NCBI RefSeq assembly: GCF_000243395.2
Contig: NZ_CM001484.1
Location: 2,073,202-2,137,201, forward strand
DNA: 64,000 nucleotides
Direction: 5' to 3'
DNA from: Saccharomonospora glauca K62
Lineage (GTDB): Bacteria; Actinomycetota; Actinomycetes; Mycobacteriales; Pseudonocardiaceae
The position numbers and the translations under genes were made by a program. This document shows positions 51,910-60,617 of the stretch, piece after piece; position 1 is the stretch's first letter; each line of letters begins with the position of its first letter. The notes beneath the pieces are model-generated. The model was given only the letters and a program-made list of their open reading frames with translations. It ran no database searches and had not been told where the DNA came from.

Positions 51910-53223
51910 TCAGGTAGCGAGGGTGTTCTTGTGGATGTGGCCGTCCTTGATGATCACGCGCAGATTGGTGTCGGGATCGCCGAGGAGGCCGAGGTCTCGC
52001 GTCGGATCGCCCTCGACCAGCAGCATGTCGGCCCACGCGCCCTCGGCGATCACGCCGAGGTGGTTGTGGTGGGGAGCCTCGGCGCCCTCGGTGCCCGTGG
52101 GGATCTGGTAGGGATCACGAGGACCCGAGAGCCGGAACAACTCGGCGTTGCCCGAGGTGGCGATCTTCAGGCCCTCCATCGAGCTGCCGCAGAGCGTGGC
52201 CAGGCGGGTCAACATCTCGCTCTGCCTGCCGCTCTTGTTCGGGGCCAACATCAGGTCGGTACCGAAGGCAACCTTCACGCCGTGCTTCAGCGCCCACTCG
52301 AACGTCCGCCGGACACCCGCGCACACCCGACGGTTCTTCTCGGCCGACTCCGGATCGGGATAGCTGTGGTCGTCCTCGACGAACGGTTGCGTGCTCAGCC
52401 AGACGCCGTGGTCGGCCATGTACTTGATGTCGTCCTCACCCGCCAGTTGCCCGTGCTCGATCACCGCGACCCCGGCGTCGACCGCCCGCCTGATGCCCCG
52501 TCCCGTGTAGACGTGCACGCACACGTAGGTGCCCCAGTCGGTGGCCGCCTCGACCGCGGCACGCATCTCGTCGGCGGTGAACTGCAGGACGTCCAGCGGG
52601 TCGTAGGCCGAGGCGACCCCGCCCCCGGCCATCAACTTGATCTGGGACGCACCGCGCTTGAGCTGTTCCCGAACCGCGGCGAGGACCTGTGCCCGTCCGT
52701 TCGCGACCCGCATGGCCCCGAGTTCCTCGGCGCGGGCCTGGGTTCCGCCGAGCACGGTGGGCCGGTCGTAGACCATGCCGAAGTCGCCGTGCCCGGCGGT
52801 CTGTGAGATGCCCGCCTGGCTCGGATAGATCCGGGGCCCCGGCAGCACACCGGCGTCGATCAGCCGTTTCAGATCGGCCGTGTCCCCGGCCATGTCGCGG
52901 ATGGTGGTGAACCCCCGTAGCAGCATCGCCCGTGCCTCGGCGGCGGCCGTGAGGTAGCTGAGCCCGGTACCCCCGGCGAGCAAGGCGGTGGAGGTGGCCC
53001 CGATCAGCATCACGTGCGCGTGGGCGTCACTGAGTCCCGGAATCAGGGTTCGGCCACCCGCGTCGATCACGACGTCGGCGTCGGTCGACGCGGGTTCGCC
53101 CGAGCCGACGTGCACGATCTTGCGGCCCTCGACCCTCACGTGCCCGGTCCGCACCTCGTCGTTCACGCCGTCGAAGATGCGCGCGTTGCGGATGAGGATG
53201 CTCGACCGTTGTTCTCCCGGCAT
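51910..53223 (-). CDS. Metal-dependent amidohydrolase (imidazolonepropionase/prolidase-like group)
   Basis: 437 residues. Beta-sandwich ends flank a TIM barrel. Metal ligands are visible as His-x-His in GLSDAHAHV, the carboxylated Lys in QIKLMAGGG, His in VHVYTG, His in VIEHGQL and Asp in FGTDLML. This subgroup includes Xaa-Pro/Xaa-Arg peptidases and ochratoxin-type amide hydrolases; the substrate cannot be read. It could act on the same xenobiotic or peptide as the neighbouring P450, but has its own promoter gap of 162 bp. Confidence 0.85.
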   Translation of the reverse strand: MPGEQRSSILIRNARIFDGVNDEVRTGHVRVEGRKIVHVGSGEPASTDADVVIDAGGRTLIPGLSDAHAHVMLIGATSTALLAGGTGLSYLTAAAEARAMLLRGFTTIRDMAGDTADLKRLIDAGVLPGPRIYPSQAGISQTAGHGDFGMVYDRPTVLGGTQARAEELGAMRVANGRAQVLAAVREQLKRGASQIKLMAGGGVASAYDPLDVLQFTADEMRAAVEAATDWGTYVCVHVYTGRGIRRAVDAGVAVIEHGQLAGEDDIKYMADHGVWLSTQPFVEDDHSYPDPESAEKNRRVCAGVRRTFEWALKHGVKVAFGTDLMLAPNKSGRQSEMLTRLATLCGSSMEGLKIATSGNAELFRLSGPRDPYQIPTGTEGAEAPHHNHLGVIAEGAWADMLLVEGDPTRDLGLLGDPDTNLRVIIKDGHIHKNTLAT

Positions 53224-53239
53224 GGCGTGCCCTCCGTGC

Positions 53240-53812
53240 TCAGTCCTCGATCCGTACGTCGCGGACGCCGGGAACCGTGCGCACCAGGCTGGTCACCACG
53301 TGTCGTTCGGCGGTGTCGGTGAACTCGCCCCTGACGACCGCGACGTTGTCGGTCACCTCCACCGACCACTGCCTCCGGTGTCCGCTGTAGGCGTCGAGGA
53401 CCTCCTGCGCGTACGACGTCACGATGTCGTCCGGCCGCACGAGCGGACGCAACACGTCCCGGCGGCTTACGATGCCGACGAGCACCCCGTCCTCCGCCAC
53501 CGGCAGGCTTCGCCGCCGATCGGTGAGCATGAGCCGGGCGACGTCGGCGACGTCGGTGTTCGGCGACACGACCTCCACGGGACTCGTCATCACCTCACCG
53601 ACCCGCGGGGAGGACACGCCGGGATCGCCCTTCGCCCGCTCCGCGGCGCGGAGCGCGTCGCCCTCGGTCATCAGCCCGACCACGTGCTGTTCGGCGTCGA
53701 CCACGGGCAGACTGGCGAAGCCACCCTCGGTCAGTTTCACGACCGCGTCCACCAACAGTGAGTCGGCCGTCGTCGTCACGACGGGCCTCGACATGATGTC
53801 GGACGCCTGCAT
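53240..53812 (-). CDS. Two CBS domains plus BON domain protein
   Basis: 190 residues. The first CBS is DIMSRPVVTTTADSLLVDAVVKL...LPVVDAEQHVVGLMTEGD, the second is VGEVMTSPVEVVSPNTDVADVARLM...LPVAEDGVLVGIVSRRDVLR. A C-terminal BON domain follows (WSVEVTDNVAVVRGEFTDTAERHVVTSLVRTVPGVRDV). CBS pairs sense adenine nucleotides. Proteins of this shape are common in actinobacteria without an assigned role. It lies 16 bp upstream of the amidohydrolase gene on the same strand. Confidence 0.88.
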   Translation of the reverse strand: MQASDIMSRPVVTTTADSLLVDAVVKLTEGGFASLPVVDAEQHVVGLMTEGDALRAAERAKGDPGVSSPRVGEVMTSPVEVVSPNTDVADVARLMLTDRRRSLPVAEDGVLVGIVSRRDVLRPLVRPDDIVTSYAQEVLDAYSGHRRQWSVEVTDNVAVVRGEFTDTAERHVVTSLVRTVPGVRDVRIED

Positions 53813-53925
53813 GCCGCCACCCCTCCCTGTCCGTGCCTCGGATCAGCTTTCCCGTCCCCGCCCCCGTCGTCGAAGGGACTTAGGTCCCGAAGACCGAGGC
53901 GCACCCGCGCCGACACCACCGGGCC

Positions 53926-54657
53926 TCACCCCGGAGCGACGCGGTGGAGCGCCAGCGCGTCCCAGCGATGCACCACGGCGTCCGTCGGCGCGCACACCAG
54001 CCGCCCCACCCGCGGGCGAGGACCGGACGGTGCTTCCTCACCGCGGAGCCGGGCCTCCACGAAGGAACGCAGCCGTTCGCCGCAGCGCCGGTAGAAGCGC
54101 AACTGGGTGCGACGGCCGAACAGCTTCCATCCCAGGAGCGTGACGCGCCCCAAGGTCGGCGCGCCCTGCGAGTAGCTGGACACCACGAACTCCACCGCAC
54201 CCGAACGTCGGTGCTTCACCACCTCGTAGGTGACCTTGCCCCGCTCCAGGTGGCCGTCCAACGTCTCGTACGCCCACCCCCAGGACCTGTCCCCGTTGTC
54301 GCGGGTCTCGTCGACCACGGCGGTGATCCGAACACCGCAGTAGAAGTGCATCAGGTGGAACCGGGCCTCCAACAGCATGTTCCGGCCGAGGAGCGGGGTC
54401 GCGGGGTCGTACACCGCGCGCACGATCTCCGGCGGTGAGAACTCGTAGTCCCGCACCAGCCGACAGGCCAGCTCCCACGACCCGCCCGGTTCGGGAGCAC
54501 CCGGCCGTTCCGCGGGCAGATCGCAGCGATGGGTGTCGATGTTCCACGCCGGGCGGCGTACCTCGTCGACCGAGTAGTTGATGTCCGCGTCGGCGAGGTC
54601 TCGCCATACCCGCGCGGTGTCCAGGCGGCCGAAGACCCAGTCGCGCGTGGGAGTCAC
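53926..54657 (-). CDS. DUF1990-family protein
   Basis: 243 residues. SPPEIVRAVYDPATPLLGRNMLLEARF and WGWAYETLDGHLERGKVTYEV...VEFVVSSYSQGAPTLGRVTLLGWKLFGRRTQLRFYRRCGERL fit DUF1990, soluble proteins of unknown function. Its GTG overlaps the stop codon of the small upstream gene (GTGA), so the two are coupled. Confidence 0.75.
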   Translation of the reverse strand: MTPTRDWVFGRLDTARVWRDLADADINYSVDEVRRPAWNIDTHRCDLPAERPGAPEPGGSWELACRLVRDYEFSPPEIVRAVYDPATPLLGRNMLLEARFHLMHFYCGVRITAVVDETRDNGDRSWGWAYETLDGHLERGKVTYEVVKHRRSGAVEFVVSSYSQGAPTLGRVTLLGWKLFGRRTQLRFYRRCGERLRSFVEARLRGEEAPSGPRPRVGRLVCAPTDAVVHRWDALALHRVAPG

Positions 54658-54866
54658 TCGACGTCCCGTAGCGATTCGCCGATCAACCACATCGTCGGCG
54701 GCCAGAGCCCCACGAAGAGCGCCCGCCGCTCGGCGTTGCCCCGCTGGGACTGGTCCACCGTCTTGGCGCGTACCCACAGCCCGACACACAGCGAGATCGT
54801 GAACAGCGACGCCACGTGGAAGTGGATGCTGCGCAGACCTGCTCGGTGCAGTAACCGAATCACCAT
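54654..54866 (-). CDS. Small hydrophobic protein, function unknown
   Basis: 70 residues: basic start MVIRLLHRAGLR, a hydrophobic stretch IHFHVASLFTISLCVGLWV, then a polar middle and FVGLWPPTMWLIGESL. One or two membrane passes are likely. Translation is coupled to the DUF1990 gene downstream. Homologues not recognised. Confidence 0.6.
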   Translation of the reverse strand: MVIRLLHRAGLRSIHFHVASLFTISLCVGLWVRAKTVDQSQRGNAERRALFVGLWPPTMWLIGESLRDVE

Positions 54867-54956
54867 GTGCCCTCCTCATCGGCTTGTGTCGGCGCGCCCG
54901 GCGCGGGTACTCGGTCTGTACCCGTTTCTCGTCGTTCATCGACCTGGAGGACGCCG

Positions 54957-55661
54957 ATGTCGCGATCTCGGCGAGCGGTCACCGTGGTCACGCGGTGGTT
55001 GGTGGGGATCGCGCTCGTCACCTGGCGCTACCTTTGGGAGACCACTCCGCTGTACCGGTACGAGTGCCCCGGCGACGACCGGGACGGTCCGCCCCCGATC
55101 CCGCCCGAGGTGGTGGACGACGGCGCGCAGTTGGTCACCGACGGCCACGGTCCGTTCTTCCATCGGCGGTTCGGCGTCCGTATCGCGGACGCCGACCTCA
55201 CCGCCGAACGCCTCATCGACCGCGTCGTCCACGACTTCAAACACTTCGTGCCCACCGAGGTGGTCGACATCCACTCCGGCGGGAGCACGGGCAAGGGACT
55301 CGATGTCGGTGACGAACTCCTGGTGGAGATGCCGGGGCCGTGGAACGGCCCGGTGCGGGTGGCGCATCGGGACGCCACGTCGTTGCGGCTGGTGACCCTG
55401 CGCGGGCATCTGGAGGCGGGACAGGTGCAGTTCAGCGCTCACGAGGACGGCCCGGACCTGGTGTTCGAGATCGAGCTGTGGGCCCGGCCCGCCAGCCGCC
55501 TCGTGCACCTGCTCTACTCCCGGCTGCGGCTGGCCAAGGAGGTGCAGCTCAACATGTGGGTGCGGTTCTGCCTGGCCGCGGTCGAGACGTCCGGGGGACG
55601 GCTGCTCGACGGAGTGCGCATCGACACCCGCCGGTGCGAGCCCGCCGTGGCGGGGTGCTGA
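54957..55661 (+). CDS. DUF1990-family protein, membrane-anchored
   Basis: 234 residues; ATG with GGAGG 6 bp upstream. After an N-terminal helix (VVTRWLVGIALVTWRYL) comes GPFFHRRFGVRI...VGDELLVEMPGPWNGPVRV and VTLRGHLEAGQVQFSAHEDGPDLVFEIELWARPASRLVHLLYSRLRLAKEVQLNMWVRF, a typical DUF1990 sequence. It is divergent from the other DUF1990 gene (90-bp gap), suggesting a shared function or regulator. Confidence 0.78.
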   Translation: MSRSRRAVTVVTRWLVGIALVTWRYLWETTPLYRYECPGDDRDGPPPIPPEVVDDGAQLVTDGHGPFFHRRFGVRIADADLTAERLIDRVVHDFKHFVPTEVVDIHSGGSTGKGLDVGDELLVEMPGPWNGPVRVAHRDATSLRLVTLRGHLEAGQVQFSAHEDGPDLVFEIELWARPASRLVHLLYSRLRLAKEVQLNMWVRFCLAAVETSGGRLLDGVRIDTRRCEPAVAGC

Positions 55662-55694
55662 AGGCCCGGCCAATCCCCGGTGCGCGGGAGGACG

Positions 55695-56087
55695 TCAGTA
55701 GTCGTCGCGGCCGGTGAACTGTTCCTCCAGGAGTTCGGCGGAGCCGGTCACCAATTCCAGCGGATCGACGAACTCGTTGATGTCGAGGTTGATCAAGGGC
55801 AGGGAGTGCCGCAGGACGAGATGCTCTCCCATGAGCACGAGTCCGCCGACCACGATGGTATTGCCGATCTCGGTGAGCACTTCCCGGAGGTCGACCTGAT
55901 CGACGCGGGCGAACGGCGTCGCGATCTGGACCCATTCCTCCTTGCGGTCGAGGATCTCCCTGGCGATGACCACGACCTGTGCCCGGTCGTCGTCGTAGGA
56001 GAGTCGGATTCGGATCTCGTCCGGCTCCTCCCGGACCACGTGATAACTCTGGCGGATGTAGGCAGCCAGGTCGTCCCACGTCGCCAT
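55695..56087 (-). CDS. YbjN/type III chaperone-like small protein
   Basis: 130 residues with AAGGAG upstream of the ATG. MATWDDLAAYIRQSYHVVREEPDEIRIRL...VVVIAREILDRKEEWVQIATPFARVDQVDLREVL resembles actinobacterial YbjN-like, chaperone-fold proteins. No catalytic motif; function unknown. Confidence 0.62.
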   Translation of the reverse strand: MATWDDLAAYIRQSYHVVREEPDEIRIRLSYDDDRAQVVVIAREILDRKEEWVQIATPFARVDQVDLREVLTEIGNTIVVGGLVLMGEHLVLRHSLPLINLDINEFVDPLELVTGSAELLEEQFTGRDDY

Positions 56088-56168
56088 CCGGACTCCTTCC
56101 CCCAGTGCGTCGACGGGCTTACGGCGCCCGGTGATCGAGACTAGCGCGTCCGGGGGCAAGATCGGGGC

Positions 56169-56720
56169 GTGAAACGTCGCTTTCTCGCTCTGCCCCTGGC
56201 GGTCGCGCTGAGTGCCTGTACCGCAGAGCCGGAGCCGCCCGCGCCACCCCCGACGCCGTCGGAAACCTCCACGGCGCCCACCTGCCCGGACAGCGGGGTG
56301 CGCGTGTCGGTGGGCGTGGAGGAGGCGGCGATGGGGGTGCGGGTGCTCGGTCTCGACCTCATCAACTGTGGTGACGAGCCCTACCACCTCGACGGCTACC
56401 CGTCGTTGCGGGTGCTCGACGCCGAGGGAAAGCCGTTGGACGTCCGGGTCCGGCACGGTGCGGAGGGGATCGCCACCATCGACAGGTTCGAGGAACCGCC
56501 CGAGCCGCTGACCCTGCGGCCGGGCGACGGGGCCGGGGCACACGTCGTGTGGCGCAACACCACCACGAGCGGTACCCCGGCGGTCGGCGACACGTTGGTG
56601 CTCGCGCCCGTGGCGGGCCGGCCGTGGCAGCCCGTGGAGCTGGACGACCGGTTCCCGCACGGATTGCACCTCGATCTGGGTGACACGGGCACGCTCGGGG
56701 TGAGTGCGTGGCGCCGATGA
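56169..56720 (+). CDS. Lipoprotein with DUF4232-like domain
   Basis: 183 residues. A lipoprotein signal (MKRRFLALPLAVALSAC, lipobox LSAC) precedes a Pro-rich linker and a beta domain VRVSVGVEEAAMGVRVLGLDLINCGDEPYHLDGYPSLRVLD...VWRNTTT. This looks like DUF4232, a secreted beta-sandwich of unknown role. Start is GTG. Confidence 0.75.
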   Translation: MKRRFLALPLAVALSACTAEPEPPAPPPTPSETSTAPTCPDSGVRVSVGVEEAAMGVRVLGLDLINCGDEPYHLDGYPSLRVLDAEGKPLDVRVRHGAEGIATIDRFEEPPEPLTLRPGDGAGAHVVWRNTTTSGTPAVGDTLVLAPVAGRPWQPVELDDRFPHGLHLDLGDTGTLGVSAWRR

Positions 56721-56735
56721 CGAGGCGACCGGAGG

Positions 56736-58214
56736 TCAGTGGGCCGGGTCGACCTCCAACTCCTCGGCCGCGTGGTCGCCGTGGGATTCGGCGGGGGCGC
56801 CGCGACGGACGAACAGGGCCGTGACCACCGCGGCGATCGCGACGCAGCCGGCCGCGACGAACGCGGTGTGGAGCCCGTCGGCGTCGGGACTCACGGCGTC
56901 GGGGGCGCTGCCCAGCGCGGCCACGGTGACGAAGACGGCCGTGCCCAGGGCGCCGGCGACCTGCTGCAGCGTGGACAGGATCGCGCTGCCGTGGGAGTGC
57001 AGGTGATCGGGCAGCACGCCCAGCGACTCGGTCATCAGCGGGGTCATCATCAGCGACAGCCCCACCATGAACACGACGTGGATGCCGATCACGAACGTGA
57101 GCGGGGACGACGGGCCGAGCGTGGTGAACAACCACAACGCCGTGGCCATCGCGATCGCGCCGGGGAGCACGAGGGGACGCGGCCCGAGCCGGTCGTACAA
57201 CGCCCCCACCGGACGTCCCAGGAACCCGAGGATCAGCCCTCCGGGCAGCACCGCGAGCCCGCTGACGAACGTGGTGGTGCCCAGCACCGTCTGCAGGTAG
57301 AGCGGCAGCATGATCGAGCCGACGCCCAACAGACAGATGAACAGCAGACCGGCCAAGGTCACGCCGAGCACGAAGTTGCGGTACGTGAACGGCCGCAGGT
57401 CGAGCAGGGCTCGGTCGTCGCGTTGCAGGCGGAGCTGCCGGTAGGTGAACGTGGTGAGCGCGGCGACGCCGACCACGACGGGCACCCAGGGCGGCAGCGT
57501 GTGCGTGCCGCCACCCGATTCGCCGATCGAGGCGAGGCCGTAGAGGAGGCCGCCGAACCCGAGCGCGGACAGCAGCACCGACACGACGTCGAGCGGTACC
57601 TTCCTGGTGTGGCTGTCCAGGTGGAACCGAGCCGCGCCCACGGTCAGGGCGATCACCGCCAACGGCAGCACGAGCCAGAACATCCAGCGCCAGCCCAGGG
57701 ACGACAGCAGGGCGCCGCCGATGGTGGGGCCCACGGCCGGGGCGACGGCGATGACGATGGTGATCGTGCCCATCGTCGCGCCCCGCCGCTCGGGCGGTAC
57801 GAGGCGCATCACCGAGGTCATGAGCAGCGGCACCATCACGGCGGTCCCGCAGGCCTGCACCACTCGACCGACCAGCAGGACGCCGAAGCCGGGGGCCAGG
57901 GCACTGAGCAACGTGCCGGTGCTGAACAGGCTCAGCGACGCCAGGAAGATGTGTCGAGGGGTGAAGCGTTCGAGCAGGAAACCGGTCATCGGGATGACGA
58001 CCGCCATCGTCAACAGGAACCCGCTGGTCAACCACTGCACCGTGGTGGTGGTGACTCCCAACTCGACGGTCAGGTCGCGGAGCGCGACACTCAGGATCGT
58101 CTCGTTGAGAATCATGACGAACGCCGAGGTGACCAACACCGCGATCAACGCGTTGTTCCGGGCGGTGGGATCGCGGTCGGGCGCCCCCGGTCTCGGGCGT
58201 GCTCTGTCAGTCAT
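56736..58214 (-). CDS. Multidrug exporter, DHA2 family (14-helix MFS)
   Basis: 492 residues from ATG 58214. The motif LNETILSVALRDL in helix 1 and the repeated transport motif of QacA/EmrB transporters (FMILNETI, RVVQACGTAVMVPLLMT, GPTIGGALLSSLGWRWMFWLVLPL) identify a proton-driven drug exporter. The longer frame to 58442 has no family similarity. No adjacent regulator. It is too far from the peptide cluster to assign as its exporter. Confidence 0.85.
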   Translation of the reverse strand: MTDRARPRPGAPDRDPTARNNALIAVLVTSAFVMILNETILSVALRDLTVELGVTTTTVQWLTSGFLLTMAVVIPMTGFLLERFTPRHIFLASLSLFSTGTLLSALAPGFGVLLVGRVVQACGTAVMVPLLMTSVMRLVPPERRGATMGTITIVIAVAPAVGPTIGGALLSSLGWRWMFWLVLPLAVIALTVGAARFHLDSHTRKVPLDVVSVLLSALGFGGLLYGLASIGESGGGTHTLPPWVPVVVGVAALTTFTYRQLRLQRDDRALLDLRPFTYRNFVLGVTLAGLLFICLLGVGSIMLPLYLQTVLGTTTFVSGLAVLPGGLILGFLGRPVGALYDRLGPRPLVLPGAIAMATALWLFTTLGPSSPLTFVIGIHVVFMVGLSLMMTPLMTESLGVLPDHLHSHGSAILSTLQQVAGALGTAVFVTVAALGSAPDAVSPDADGLHTAFVAAGCVAIAAVVTALFVRRGAPAESHGDHAAEELEVDPAH

Positions 58215-58654
58215 GAAGATGGCAACCTTGTCACACGAGTAGGTTCGCGACGGGACTGGTGGAGACGCCGGAACGAAACACGGTGTCACGGCACTGACTC
58301 CCCCGATCATCGAGCCTAGCCCGGACGGACGAGCGGCAGCGACGTATTTTCCGCTCGCCCGTCGTGGTCTTCGTCCCAGCGGCACCGACTCCTCACCAGC
58401 AGCCGACGTCGAGGTGACGCCGACCACCACGCCGCTCGTCACCTCGTCGGGGACGGGGAACGCACACGAGCGCGTCGTGGTCGGTGAGCGGCGACGTCAG
58501 GAGAGCGAGGTCGGCGGCGTCCGCCCGTACGGACGTGGCGGCCGGTGGTGTGGACCCGCCGCCACGGAAACGGCTGTGGCCGTGTGCCCACGGGTGCTCG
58601 CCTCGTCGGCCACCCGCGAGCCGACCGTTCCCGTGGAGCCGAGGCCGAGCGGCC
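58215..58654. other. Non-coding gap between two exporter genes
   Basis: No gene is supported in these 440 bp. The part next to 58214 should hold the promoter of the DHA2 exporter. A 10-bp stem (AGGCCGAGCG at 58642-58651, complement 58659-58668) overlaps the end of the EamA gene and may be its terminator. GC-rich open frames here look like chance. Confidence 0.5.
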
Positions 58655-59587
58655 TCATCGCTCGGCCTTTTCCACCGGGGCGTCGCCGAGGGGAGAGCGG
58701 GTGCGGGGTGTCCACTGCCCGGCCGTGACGGCCACGAGGGCGAGGGCGAAGCCGACGAGCTGGACGCTTCCCAACGTCTGGTGCAGGACCAGGGCCCCGA
58801 GCAGCGCGGCGACGACCGGCGAGAGCGGGCTCAACAGCGCGACCGACGTGACGGGCAGCGTGGCGAGGCCGCGGAACCACACGACGTAGGCGAGGAGTCC
58901 ACCGACGAGCCCCAGCCAGAGGTAGCCGAGGACGGCGGGGCCGTCGACGGAGGACGGGACGCCTTCGACGACGAGAGTGACGGGAAGGAGGAACAGACCA
59001 CCGCTGGTGAGCAACCACGAGGCGAACGCGGTGGGGCTCACGTCGTCCGGTCGGCCCCACCGCTTCGTGAGGATGACACCGACCGCCATGCTCACCGCAC
59101 TGCCCAGTGCCGCGAGCACGCCGACGAGGTCGAACGCCGCCGCCTCCGGGCGCAGCACCACCATCGCCACCCCGGCGACACCGGCGACCGCCCACGCGAC
59201 CCGCCAGACCGGCGGTCGTTCGCGGAGCACCGGAATGGCCAGGACCACGACGATCAGGGGCTGGGTCGCGCCCAGGATGGCCGCCACGCCGCCGGGCAGC
59301 CGCTCGGCGGCGACGAACAGCAGCGGGAAGAACAGGCCGATGTTGAGGACGCCGAGTACCGCCGCGCGGGTCCACCACACACCACGCGGCAGTGTACGGG
59401 CCAGCGCGAGTCCGAGGAGTCCGGCGGGAAGGGCGCGCACGAGGGAGTCGAAGAGCGGATGGCCCCTGGGCAACCATTCCGTGGTCACCACGTAGGTCGT
59501 GCCCCACACCACGGGGGCCAACGCCGTGCTCGCAAGGTGTCTCGCCCGGCCGGAGCGGGCCGGGGAGGAAAGCAGCTGACTGGTCAT
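58655..59587 (-). CDS. EamA-family (DMT) exporter
   Basis: 310 residues, ten predicted helices in two EamA repeats: VVWGTTYVVTTEWLPRGHPLF...RALPAGLL and LPVTSVALLSPLSPVVAALLGALVLHQTLGSVQLVGFALALVAV. Such proteins export amino acids or other small metabolites. Divergent from a LysR gene with 78 bp between, so probably controlled by it. Confidence 0.85.
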   Translation of the reverse strand: MTSQLLSSPARSGRARHLASTALAPVVWGTTYVVTTEWLPRGHPLFDSLVRALPAGLLGLALARTLPRGVWWTRAAVLGVLNIGLFFPLLFVAAERLPGGVAAILGATQPLIVVVLAIPVLRERPPVWRVAWAVAGVAGVAMVVLRPEAAAFDLVGVLAALGSAVSMAVGVILTKRWGRPDDVSPTAFASWLLTSGGLFLLPVTLVVEGVPSSVDGPAVLGYLWLGLVGGLLAYVVWFRGLATLPVTSVALLSPLSPVVAALLGALVLHQTLGSVQLVGFALALVAVTAGQWTPRTRSPLGDAPVEKAER

Positions 59588-59611
59588 GCCCTCAGTCTTC
59601 GGGCTGTTGAT

Positions 59612-59633
59612 CAATGAGTCCAACACATCATTG
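59612..59633. promoter_or_regulatory. Likely LysR operator between EamA exporter and LysR gene
   Basis: CAATGA-N10-TCATTG is an inverted repeat in the AT-rich divergent gap, with further TGATCA words around it. The shape matches LysR-type recognition sites (dyad with a T-N11-A core). Inferred from position. Confidence 0.5.
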
Positions 59634-59665
59634 TGATCACATCGATCGTGTTCGATCATGAATAG

Positions 59666-60544
59666 ATGGAATTGCAGCAACTGCGATACGTACTCGCCGT
59701 GGCGGAGACGAGGAGTTTCACCAGGGCTGCCGAGCGATGCCACGTGGTGCAGTCGGCACTGAGCCACCAGATCGCGCGTCTGGAGCGGGAACTGGGTGGT
59801 CGCTTGTTCGAGCGGACCAGTCGCCGGGTTCGGCTCACCGCCGCGGGAGAGGCGTTCCTGCCCGCGGCGCGCCAGTGTCTCGACGCCGCCGAGCGGGCGG
59901 CGGCCGCCGTCGCGGCCGCGCTCGGGGAGGTGCGCGGACAGTTGAACGTGGGGGTAATCCCCACCGTCGCGGCCGTCGACCTGCCGTCCCTGCTCAAGGA
60001 GTTCCGGATGCGCTACCCGAAGGCACGGGTCGCGCTGCGCGTGGGAAGCAGCCCGGAACTCGCAGAGCAGGTGAGGCGGGCCGAACTCGACCTCGCCTTC
60101 CTCGGACTTCCCGCCACCACCGAACCGCGAGGAGTCGAGGTGCACGAGTTCGGCCGCGATCGGCACGTCGCCGTGGTCGCCCCGGGGCATCCCCTCGCCG
60201 AGGCCGAGGAGATCGAACTGAGTCGGCTCGCCTCGGAGGTCTTCGTCGACTTCCCGGCCGGCTCGGCGGGCCGTGCGCAGTCCGACCTGGCCTTCGAGGC
60301 CGCCGGTATCGACCGGGAGGTCGCGCTGGAGGTCGGCGCGGTCGACATCATGGTCGAGCTGGTGCGGCGGGGACTCGGCGTGACGATGCTTCCCTCGACG
60401 TTCGTCACCGGATTGAGCGGGATCGCCACGATCCCGGTGAGCGACGCCCCGCAACGCGTCGAGTATCTGGTGTGGAGCCGTTCCGAGCCGAGGCCCGCCG
60501 CCACGGCGTTCCTCGGTCTGCTCGGCCTGCCCACCGGTTCGTGA
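59666..60544 (+). CDS. LysR-family transcriptional regulator
   Basis: 292 residues. The N-terminal helix-turn-helix is MELQQLRYVLAVAETRSFTRAAERCHVVQSALSHQIARLERELGGRLFERTSRRVRLT. An effector-binding domain with VGVIPTVAAVDLPSLLKEFR and VAVVAPGHPLAE follows. It most likely regulates the divergent EamA exporter. No link to the peptide cluster 18 kb away is evident. Confidence 0.9.
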   Translation: MELQQLRYVLAVAETRSFTRAAERCHVVQSALSHQIARLERELGGRLFERTSRRVRLTAAGEAFLPAARQCLDAAERAAAAVAAALGEVRGQLNVGVIPTVAAVDLPSLLKEFRMRYPKARVALRVGSSPELAEQVRRAELDLAFLGLPATTEPRGVEVHEFGRDRHVAVVAPGHPLAEAEEIELSRLASEVFVDFPAGSAGRAQSDLAFEAAGIDREVALEVGAVDIMVELVRRGLGVTMLPSTFVTGLSGIATIPVSDAPQRVEYLVWSRSEPRPAATAFLGLLGLPTGS

Positions 60545-60617
60545 ACGTCGGACGGTCGTTTTGCCGGAACAGCAAGAAAGTTGGTCGACGGCACCGCCGG
60601 AGTCCCACCCTGGGTTC

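Noticed and set aside
58414-59617. Plus-strand frames opposite the EamA exporter and in the 440-bp gap
   Set aside because: Low-complexity Arg/Gly/Glu products typical of antisense GC-rich DNA; the minus strand encodes a coherent ten-helix transporter.
59666-60544. LysR protein as the missing cluster regulator
   Set aside because: It is 18 kb away, divergent from an EamA exporter with its own dyad, and the cluster box is absent near it.
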